Part shown: piece after piece, positions 1 to 5,269 of the stretch
Layout: each line of letters begins with the position of its first letter
Numbering within the stretch: position 1 is the first letter of the stretch
Assembly: GCA_943329105.2 (NCBI GenBank)
Contig: CALQCP020000180.1
Location: 1-5,269 of the forward strand
Source of the DNA: Chitinophaga pinensis
Lineage (GTDB): Bacteria; Planctomycetota; Phycisphaerae; Phycisphaerales; SM1A02
DNA length: 5,269 nucleotides
Reading direction: 5' to 3'
Notes under the pieces: model-generated
Seen by the model: only the letters and a program-made list of their open reading frames with translations
Databases searched by the model: none
What the model was told of the DNA's origin: nothing
Position numbers and translations under genes: made by a program

Positions 1-1170
1 CGGCCAAGCAATCTGTTGGTGTGGGTCTTTGCAGCCATGCTCTCTGGTGTGTTGCTCTCCGGAGTTCTCTCTGGTCAGCCACTGATGAAACTGCGCGCGG
101 TGCGCACCATGCCCCGCACCTGGCGCGTTGGTGAACCAGTGATCGTCCGCTACACGGTCATCAATGAATCATCGTTGTGGCCCTTGTTTGCGCTGTTTGT
201 GCGCGAAATCACGACGGTGCCCGGCTCGCGCGCCTTTGTGCAACATGTTGGTCCGGGCGAGCAGGTGATTGCAGAAACCGCATACTGGCCCGGTCGGCGC
301 GGGCCGATGCGTCTCGAGCGATTCCGCATCGAAACGGTGTTCCCGTTCGGTCTAGTGATGAAGAGCGTTCGATTCGATGACGCCAGTGAATGCTTGGTAC
401 TGCCACGCGTTGAACGACTGCGCCCGGGCGTGCTGGTGTCGCTTGCGTCCGGCACTGTGGCGGGTCCGTCGACAAGTACGCGCTCCGGTCCGGGGAGTGA
501 TTTCTTAGGAATTCGCGAGTACCGCCCCGGCGACGGATTGCGACACATTGCCTGGCGGCGCAGTGCATCGGCTGGCACACTTGCAGTGATCGAACGCTCC
601 ATTGACGCACCGCCGCGCATTCGTGTGGCACTGGATTTGCGGCGTGCCACGGACGCACTGCGTGTTGACCCTGCTGGCCGCGCCGCGCGCGACTTGGAAG
701 AGGACGCCATTGTCTTAGCCGCCAGCATTCTCTCGCACGCGCAGCGCGATGGATACGAGACCCGGCTTTGTGTCCTGGGACTTCCATCACCAGCGATGCC
801 CATGCGGCGCGGGCACTGGCATTTGCAGAAGGAATTGGCGGTACTTGCGGCGCTTGACCTTGATGCACCGCGCGATGCATCTGCGGTGTTGCCCGCTGAA
901 CGCGAGCGCGCCACCACGCTGGTGATTCATGTCGATCGTGCCGATATGCGGCTGGTTACCGATGGCGCCGTCCATGTTGGGGCCACGCAGCTTGGCGCGC
1001 TGATTGCGCCGATTTCCACGCTGAGCGTGTCAGTAGCTTCTGTGCCAAACACGGCACCGCTTCCCGCGCAAACTTTGGCGCCCGCCGTTGCAGCCGCTAC
1101 ACCGCCCACCTCCGCAATGTCGGCGATCGACCCGCGCTCACCTTCATCACCACCCGGAGCTGCATCATGA
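1..1170 (+). CDS. DUF58 domain protein, 5' end outside the window
   Basis: The frame is open from base 1 to the TGA at 1168-1170, giving 389 visible codons, so the true start lies upstream. A TTG at 16 could be read as a start, but the codons before it (RPSNLLVW) already belong to the usual DUF58 N-terminal membrane segment. That segment covers visible residues about 5-28. A beta-rich region follows, with GEPVIVRYTVIN near residue 44. The family signature is at visible residues 166-191: SDFLGIREYRPGD, then LRHIAW. A von Willebrand A-like alpha/beta part follows (RIRVALDL near 206, TLVIHVD near 306). The last ~40 residues are a Pro/Ala/Ser/Thr-rich tail. DUF58 proteins are usually encoded between a MoxR AAA+ ATPase and membrane or transglutaminase proteins; their biochemical role is poorly defined. 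The overlap with the next gene supports a shared operon. Lysine is strikingly rare (3 residues). Confidence 0.93.
   Translation, partial: RPSNLLVWVFAAMLSGVLLSGVLSGQPLMKLRAVRTMPRTWRVGEPVIVRYTVINESSLWPLFALFVREITTVPGSRAFVQHVGPGEQVIAETAYWPGRRGPMRLERFRIETVFPFGLVMKSVRFDDASECLVLPRVERLRPGVLVSLASGTVAGPSTSTRSGPGSDFLGIREYRPGDGLRHIAWRRSASAGTLAVIERSIDAPPRIRVALDLRRATDALRVDPAGRAARDLEEDAIVLAASILSHAQRDGYETRLCVLGLPSPAMPMRRGHWHLQKELAVLAALDLDAPRDASAVLPAERERATTLVIHVDRADMRLVTDGAVHVGATQLGALIAPISTLSVSVASVPNTAPLPAQTLAPAVAAATPPTSAMSAIDPRSPSSPPGAAS
1156..1170 (+). promoter_or_regulatory. Ribosome binding site and ATGA stop/start overlap
   Basis: GGAG at 1156-1159 lies 7 nt before the ATG at 1167. That ATG shares bases with the DUF58 stop codon (ATGA, 1167-1170). 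This fixes the transglutaminase start and is the classic arrangement for translational coupling, which suggests that the two proteins are made together. Confidence 0.8.
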
Positions 1171-3428
1171 ATGTTGCACTTCTCTTTCGGCGCGCGGTGC
1201 TGCTCTTAGTGTTCCTTTCGATCGCCGCATTCGCTGCCAGCGAACGGAGCGGATGGGTGCTGGTCATCGGCGGATTGCTTGCCGTTGCCGCCACGCGTAT
1301 CACCGACGGTCCACGCAAGCGTCACTTACCCGCCTGGGCAATTCGCTTTGGTGTCTTTGTCGGTATCGGCTGGGGCGCGGTGCAATTCATGGCGCGCCCT
1401 TCGCCTGATGAGGCGCCGCGCATTGTGGCGTACGTGGTGCTTGGGGCATTGCTGCTCAAACTGTGGGACCGCAAGACTCCCAGTGATTGGCGGCAAGTGA
1501 TGGCGTTGTCCATCGTCTTGGTTGTTGCATCTGCGCTTGCCTCTGCTGATTTCCTGGTGGGGGTGTTGGTGATCGGCTACGCGGTGGCCACTATCGCCAC
1601 CACCATGCTTTATCACTTGTATGCCGGTGCAGCGCGTGCCGATGATGATCGCCGTGCCGCCGCGTTGCGCCCGGGGGCACTTGCGCCGATGGAAGCTCCG
1701 CATGGTGCTGCCCCGCTGCGGCACTTGCGGCGTCTTGCCGGTGCCGGTGTCGTATTGGGCATTGTGCTGAGTGCCATGGTGTTTGTGATGTTTCCGCGTG
1801 AATCAGTGCTCGGGGGGCAATCTGGAAATCGGCAGAGTGGATTCCGCCCCGACATTTCCTTGTGGAGCGCGGGTCGCGTTTCGCTGTCCTCGCGCGTGGC
1901 CATGACGGTGACACTTCTGGATCCGCGCGGGGCGGCAGGACCGTTGACATTGCCACTGCGCCTGCGCGGCGCGGTCTTGGATGTGTATTCCGGGCCCGAT
2001 GGCAAGTGGCGCGGCAACCCCACGCACTCTGGCGATCGCTCATACCAGACCGGATCCGCGCAGGGCTTTCAGTGGTTCGCTGCTGAGGCGCGCCTGGAGC
2101 GGTCGAATGTGTGGACGCAAGTGGTGGAGATGCGCTCGCTGGCAAGCGAACATGTATTCACTGCGTGGCTGCCGCTGGCGATTGCCAGCGAGGAGCCACG
2201 ATCATTTGTTCTTGATCCGCGAACTGCCGAAATCACCGAGGCAACCGCCGGTATTGTCGGCCGCCCGCGCAGTTACAGCATTCGCATGCAGGGCTACCCG
2301 TCCGGTGCGTTAGCGCGTGCGGTAGCGGGCGCCGCGCCGCCAGAGCTTGCAGAATTCCCCGTGCCCGAAGTGCGGGTGATCGCGGAACGCATTCTTGCCG
2401 ACGCCCGGTTAGTTGATCTGCCAGACGAAGACGCCATCAAAGCCGACCCACAACTGAAGTGGGTGCGGCAGCGGCGTATTGCCGCCATGTTCCAGGAGTA
2501 CCTTTCGGGACCGAAATTTGCCTACACCACAGACCTTTCTGCGTTCCGACGCGTGGAAGGCCAAGATCCCATCGTGTTGTTCATGGAGCGTTACCGATTC
2601 GGTCACTGCGAATACTTTGCGTCTGCCATGGTGGCATTATGTCGCTCCATCGGTATTGAAGCGCGCGTGGTCACTGGGTACATGGCAACCGAGTACGACT
2701 CCGTTTCCGAACGCTATGTGATTCGTGAATCGGGCGCGCACGCATGGGCGGAAGTGCGCACGAGCGAATGGCAGTGGGGAACCTTTGATCCATCGCCAAT
2801 AGCAGAGTTGTTGGCCATTCAACAAGCGAATCGCACTTGGATGGATAGTTTCCGTTGGGTACTTGATCCCATTGAATTTGCGTGGAATAGTCAATTTGCA
2901 TCCTTTGATAGCCGCGCGCAGGCAGAGTTGGTGGAGCGGGTTGGCGCAGGCACACGTGGCACCGGCGAATGGATCGCGGAGCAGTCCAAGGCGTTGTTAG
3001 ACGCCGCGAATCGTTGGTTTCTGATGGGTCCAGCCGGAGCCCTGTGGCTTGGTCTTGTTGCAGTCACGTTGGCGATCGCTGCAACGGCGGTGTGGGTGGT
3101 GGGCGGTCGCGCGCGGCGAGTGGCCCGTGAACTGGGCGCCCGCAACGAGCGTCTCACGCGGCGCATGGCGCTTGGTCGCGATGTGGCGTTCTACTTTGAA
3201 TCACTTGATGCCCTCGAACGCGCGGGATGTGAGAAGCCGCGCAACTGCACACCACGAATGCATGCCCAGGCAGTACAGCGCGTGAACCCGGCTGCTGGTG
3301 TTGCGTTTGCAGCCGTAGTCGATCGATTTTATGAAATACGCTATGGAGGAATGACGCCCTCGCGCGCCCAACGTGCGGCCGCTGACGCGTTGATTCCACC
3401 CCTGCGTGCTGCATTGGCGCGCGGCTAG
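1167..3428 (+). CDS. tgpA: TgpA-type membrane transglutaminase (DUF3488 / transglutaminase / DUF4129)
   Basis: A complete 753-residue protein. Residues 1-210 are strongly hydrophobic, with about six membrane segments (near 8-43, 57-75, 85-100, 110-127, 128-148 and 190-209), matching the DUF3488 N-terminus. Residues about 210-620 form the large non-membrane part, expected outside the cytoplasm. It contains a transglutaminase-like core with a full Cys-His-Asp triad: C481 in FGHCEYFASAM, H525 in GAHAWAEV and D541 in TFDPSP, with the family's GIEARVVTGY between them. One more membrane helix lies at about 622-646. The cytoplasmic tail fits DUF4129 (FYEIRYGG near 721). This is the architecture of Pseudomonas TgpA. 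The intact triad argues for an active enzyme, but the substrate of this family, and whether it cross-links or cleaves, is not settled. It overlaps the DUF58 gene by 4 nt. The gene symbol is given by domain architecture, not by proven orthology. Confidence 0.93.
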   Translation: MNVALLFRRAVLLLVFLSIAAFAASERSGWVLVIGGLLAVAATRITDGPRKRHLPAWAIRFGVFVGIGWGAVQFMARPSPDEAPRIVAYVVLGALLLKLWDRKTPSDWRQVMALSIVLVVASALASADFLVGVLVIGYAVATIATTMLYHLYAGAARADDDRRAAALRPGALAPMEAPHGAAPLRHLRRLAGAGVVLGIVLSAMVFVMFPRESVLGGQSGNRQSGFRPDISLWSAGRVSLSSRVAMTVTLLDPRGAAGPLTLPLRLRGAVLDVYSGPDGKWRGNPTHSGDRSYQTGSAQGFQWFAAEARLERSNVWTQVVEMRSLASEHVFTAWLPLAIASEEPRSFVLDPRTAEITEATAGIVGRPRSYSIRMQGYPSGALARAVAGAAPPELAEFPVPEVRVIAERILADARLVDLPDEDAIKADPQLKWVRQRRIAAMFQEYLSGPKFAYTTDLSAFRRVEGQDPIVLFMERYRFGHCEYFASAMVALCRSIGIEARVVTGYMATEYDSVSERYVIRESGAHAWAEVRTSEWQWGTFDPSPIAELLAIQQANRTWMDSFRWVLDPIEFAWNSQFASFDSRAQAELVERVGAGTRGTGEWIAEQSKALLDAANRWFLMGPAGALWLGLVAVTLAIAATAVWVVGGRARRVARELGARNERLTRRMALGRDVAFYFESLDALERAGCEKPRNCTPRMHAQAVQRVNPAAGVAFAAVVDRFYEIRYGGMTPSRAQRAAADALIPPLRAALARG
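2164..2200 (+). repeat. Interrupted inverted repeat inside the transglutaminase gene
   Basis: CGTGGCT (2164-2170) pairs perfectly with AGCCACG (2194-2200). Nested inside, CGCTGGC (2173-2179) pairs perfectly with GCCAGCG (2184-2190) around a GATT loop (2180-2183). A small internal loop of 2 and 3 nt separates the two 7-bp stems. It lies over codons about 333-345, between the membrane domain and the catalytic core. The pairing is directly visible; whether it folds or does anything in the mRNA is unknown, and GC-rich coding sequence can produce such pairing by chance. Confidence 0.5.
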
Positions 3429-3467
3429 ACTTCCGGGCAGCGCGGGCGTTCTGTCCGTCGCACTATT

Positions 3468-3480
3468 AGGAGTACATATG
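3468..3480 (+). promoter_or_regulatory. Strong ribosome binding site setting the PilZ-type gene start
   Basis: AGGAG at 3468-3472 lies 5 nt before the ATG at 3478-3480. This decides the start over an in-frame GTG at 3406 that would sit inside the transglutaminase coding sequence. The 49-bp gap (3429-3477) shows no convincing promoter or terminator, so read-through from the transglutaminase gene is plausible. Confidence 0.8.
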
Positions 3481-4317
3481 TCCGCAGCACGATCGCGCAC
3501 CAACGAGTGGAGACGGAGTCTGGAAGAGCTTTGCCAGAAGGGCGGGGCGCTGGAAATCGCGATTGCGCGTGATGACGCACGTGGCCATGACTTGGTGTGG
3601 CGTCTACGCATTATCGAAGTGCGCGACAGTGGCATCGTTGTTGAGAATCCGGGCGCGTTCGGCCGTTCGCTTCCGCTCCATATCGGTACGCGCTTGGTGG
3701 CGTTCATTGTCATCGGTCAGAATCGCTGGGAGTTCCGTACCGCAGTCACCGAAGAAATCTTGCCTGGTAAGTATCAAGACGCGCGCAACGGTGCAGCGCG
3801 ATTGGCGCTGCCCGATCACGTGGAGCGCTGCCTTCGTCGACACGCGCGCTTTGATGTTGGTCCATTGACGCTGGCACCGATTGATGTCTGGCCGCTCCTT
3901 GACCCAAAGACCGTGGTCGCTGCCGAGCGCGCCAATGAGTTGGCATTTGCAGCCAGCATCACTGGTGCGGTAACAGCAGAGAAGACCGATGAAGAAGCGA
4001 TGCTTCCCCAAGTTGGGCCGCGCTTCACAGCGCATGTCGCCAACATCGGCGGTGGCGGCGCCGGCTTGATGGTGGATCCTGAGAATGCGGGTCTGCTTTC
4101 GCATCACCGGCTGTTTTGGCTGCGTCTTGAGCCAAGTGACGGCGCAAGCGTTCCGATTGTCACCACCGCTAAGTTGGTGCACACGCATATCGATAGTTCG
4201 CAGCGCACCTACGCAGGTATGAGCTTTGATTTCAGTTTCAACCCAGGTCACCAGAAAGTAGTGGCCGAGCAGGTGGAGCGATCGATCAGGAATCTTGAGC
4301 GCCGACAGACGCAGTGA
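3478..4317 (+). CDS. YcgR-like PilZ-type protein with variant motif
   Basis: A 279-residue soluble protein with no signal peptide or membrane segment from the chosen ATG. Residues about 21-92 look like the beta-rich N-terminal domain of YcgR-like proteins (WRLRIIEV, GIVVENPG, RLVAFIVIG, WEFRTAV). A PilZ-like half follows. R120-x-x-x-R124 within RRHARF matches the first c-di-GMP-binding motif (RxxxR). NIGGGGAGL at 189-197 sits where the second motif, [DN]xSxxG, is expected, but Gly191 replaces the Ser. About 65 residues separate the two motifs, longer than is usual in PilZ domains. The region around 140-180 is Ala/Glu-rich and probably an inserted segment. Later strands include RLFWLRLE and YAGMSFDF. 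PilZ proteins usually bind cyclic di-GMP and tune motility, secretion or polysaccharide synthesis. Binding here is uncertain because of the altered motif. The assignment rests on motif and fold pattern only. Confidence 0.68.
   Translation: MSAARSRTNEWRRSLEELCQKGGALEIAIARDDARGHDLVWRLRIIEVRDSGIVVENPGAFGRSLPLHIGTRLVAFIVIGQNRWEFRTAVTEEILPGKYQDARNGAARLALPDHVERCLRRHARFDVGPLTLAPIDVWPLLDPKTVVAAERANELAFAASITGAVTAEKTDEEAMLPQVGPRFTAHVANIGGGGAGLMVDPENAGLLSHHRLFWLRLEPSDGASVPIVTTAKLVHTHIDSSQRTYAGMSFDFSFNPGHQKVVAEQVERSIRNLERRQTQ
4286..4317. other. Tail-to-tail coding overlap of 32 bp
   Basis: The plus-strand PilZ-type gene ends with TGA at 4315-4317. The minus-strand pabB frame ends at TCA 4286-4288 (TGA on its own strand). 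The last 32 bp therefore code on both strands, leaving no intergenic space for separate terminators. Confidence 0.85.
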
Positions 4318-5269
4318 GTGCGTGCGCGGTGCGCAGTAGCACCGCGCACTTGTGCAGGCTCTCTTCGTACTCGTGGCGCGGCTGACTCTCCGCAACGATT
4401 CCACATCCAGCGCTGTAGCGCAGCGTTCCGCTGTCCGCATCATTGTGATGCAGGGCGATCGTTCGAATGGCTACGTTGAGCGTCACGGCAGTTGGGGAAA
4501 TCAGTCCAACCGTCCCGCAGTATGGGCCACGTGCAACGGGTTCCAGTTCATCGATTACTTGCATGGCACGAACCTTTGGCGCGCCAGTGATGGAGCCAGG
4601 CGGGAATGTGGCGCGCAGCATTTCAACCACGCTTATGTTGGGGCGAAGGGTCGCTTCAATTTCTGCAACGCAGTGATGCACCGTCTCATGGCTCTCCACT
4701 TTGCGCGATGCAGTCACGCGCACTCCGCCCGGAAGAGCGATACGCCCAAGATCGTTGCGCATCAAATCCACAATCATGTGCAACTCGGCAGCATCTTTGC
4801 CGTTGGCCAACAATTCGCGTGGATCCTCGTGAAATGCGCGGGTTCCCTTGATGGGGCGGGTGATTGCTCGGCCCGCCACGCGATCAACTTCAACGAAGAG
4901 TTCTGGGCTCATACTCACCAGCGCGTGTGTTCTGGTTTCGAGATACGCGCCGTAGCGAGGCCGGGCGGCGTGCATAGCGGCTTGCAGAATGGCACGCGGC
5001 GATCCCTGCCAGTGTGCGGAAAATCGCTGCGCAATGTTTGCCTGAAAGATGTCACCTGCATGAATCAGTTCCACCGCGCGCGCAACCATTGACTCAAACT
5101 CCGCGCGGGTGATGTCCGACTCAAGGCCGCTGATCACCGCGTTACATTCGTCGCGTTCGCCACGCTCAATGCGCTCACTGATTGCAGCGACAAGTGCGGC
5201 AGCGTCCGCACTCATCTCCCACGTCTGTGTTTCGTGGTCGTAGACCAGCCGAGCCTCGCAACATGCAAG
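4286..5269 (-). CDS. pabB: Aminodeoxychorismate synthase component I (PabB), N-terminus outside the window
   Basis: PabB converts chorismate, with ammonia from the glutaminase partner PabA, to 4-amino-4-deoxychorismate for p-aminobenzoate and folate synthesis in the cytoplasm. The frame is open from the window edge (base 5269) to the stop at 4286-4288, giving 327 visible residues. An ATG at 5213-5215 is internal, because the codons upstream of it (ARLVYDHE) continue the family's linker. About 125 residues are missing compared with the ~450 of E. coli PabB. The chorismate-binding domain is complete in its motifs: GDIFQANIAQRF, MSPELFVEV, PIKGTR, MIVDLMRNDLGR, FPPGSITGAPKVRAM, GPYCGTVG and AGCGIVAES. 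The Lys of PIKGT is the residue that marks PabB; anthranilate synthase TrpE has PIAGT. The protein ends soon after this domain, so no aminodeoxychorismate lyase is fused at its C-terminus. No pabA or pabC lies next to it inside the window. Confidence 0.92.
   Translation of the reverse strand, partial: LACCEARLVYDHETQTWEMSADAAALVAAISERIERGERDECNAVISGLESDITRAEFESMVARAVELIHAGDIFQANIAQRFSAHWQGSPRAILQAAMHAARPRYGAYLETRTHALVSMSPELFVEVDRVAGRAITRPIKGTRAFHEDPRELLANGKDAAELHMIVDLMRNDLGRIALPGGVRVTASRKVESHETVHHCVAEIEATLRPNISVVEMLRATFPPGSITGAPKVRAMQVIDELEPVARGPYCGTVGLISPTAVTLNVAIRTIALHHNDADSGTLRYSAGCGIVAESQPRHEYEESLHKCAVLLRTAHALTASVGAQDS
4322..4349 (+). terminator. Perfect 11-bp stem-loop after the PilZ-type stop, possible terminator
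   Basis: GTGCGCGGTGC (4322-4332) and GCACCGCGCAC (4339-4349) are exact reverse complements around a 6-nt loop (GCAGTA). The hairpin starts 5 nt after the PilZ-type stop codon, the right place to end the plus-strand transcript. It lies within the pabB coding sequence, covering its codons for CAVLLRTAH. No T-run follows on either strand, so it is not a textbook intrinsic terminator. It could instead protect the 3' end or assist another mode of termination. Confidence 0.45.

Noticed and set aside
150..917. Long minus-strand open frame (255 codons) opposite the DUF58 gene
   Set aside because: It is Arg/Ser-rich with no recognisable domain and lies wholly antisense to a gene with clear family motifs; such frames are common by-products of GC-rich codon use.
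1583..1601. 6-bp inverted repeat GGTGGC / GCCACC in the transglutaminase gene
   Set aside because: Short stem with a 7-nt loop in a membrane-segment coding region; expected by chance at this base composition.
2034..3081. Two GCGATCGC octamers resembling the cyanobacterial HIP1 repeat
   Set aside because: Only two exact copies in over 5 kb, far below HIP1-rich genomes, and the proteins show no cyanobacterial hallmark.
3406..3477. Upstream GTG start for the PilZ-type gene, giving a hydrophobic, signal-peptide-like leader
   Set aside because: It lies inside the transglutaminase coding sequence, whereas AGGAG 5 nt before the ATG at 3478 is a much better start; the hydrophobic stretch is probably accidental.
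3604..4443. Minus-strand open frame of 279 codons opposite the PilZ-type gene
   Set aside because: It also overlaps pabB in another frame, shows no domain-like pattern, and is Cys/Arg-rich as expected from an antisense shadow.
1391..4585. Three GGCGCGCC palindromes (1391, 2087, 4578)
   Set aside because: All are inside coding sequence, irregularly spaced, and explained by frequent GGC/GCG/CGC codons.
4286..5269. Anthranilate synthase component I (TrpE) instead of PabB
   Set aside because: The PIKGT motif carries the Lys characteristic of PabB; TrpE has Ala at this position.

Overview
The window holds four protein-coding genes and almost no non-coding DNA. Two are cut by the window edges. 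Base composition is moderately GC-rich (roughly 60 % by eye). The proteins use arginine far more than lysine: the first has about 40 Arg to 3 Lys. Everything looks like ordinary bacterial chromosome; I see no mobile element, CRISPR array, tRNA or rRNA. The phylum cannot be fixed from this sequence. A planctomycete-like bacterium is one possibility, from the gene set and the style of the PabB motifs, but this is a low-confidence guess.

Plus strand, 1-3428: a DUF58 protein (5' end outside the window) is followed, with an ATGA stop/start overlap, by a full-length TgpA-type membrane transglutaminase. This is the DUF58-transglutaminase half of the widespread MoxR / DUF58 / transglutaminase cluster, so a MoxR-type AAA+ ATPase gene would be expected just upstream, beyond base 1. 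Plus strand, 3478-4317: 49 bp later comes a YcgR-like PilZ-type protein with its own strong ribosome binding site. It has a degenerate second c-di-GMP motif and an unusually long spacer between the two motifs.

Minus strand, 4286-5269: the C-terminal part of aminodeoxychorismate synthase component I (PabB, folate pathway) converges on the PilZ-type gene. The two coding sequences overlap tail to tail by 32 bp. A perfect 11-bp stem-loop lies just past the PilZ-type stop codon, inside the pabB coding sequence.

DUF58 and TgpA probably act together at the cytoplasmic membrane, with the transglutaminase domain outside the cytoplasm. The PilZ-type gene may be co-transcribed and could add nucleotide-second-messenger input, but that link is inferred from gene order only. 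PabB is metabolically unrelated. I found no convincing new multi-gene system. The points most worth a second look are the variant PilZ-type protein, the convergent overlap with its embedded hairpin, and a long interrupted stem inside the transglutaminase gene.
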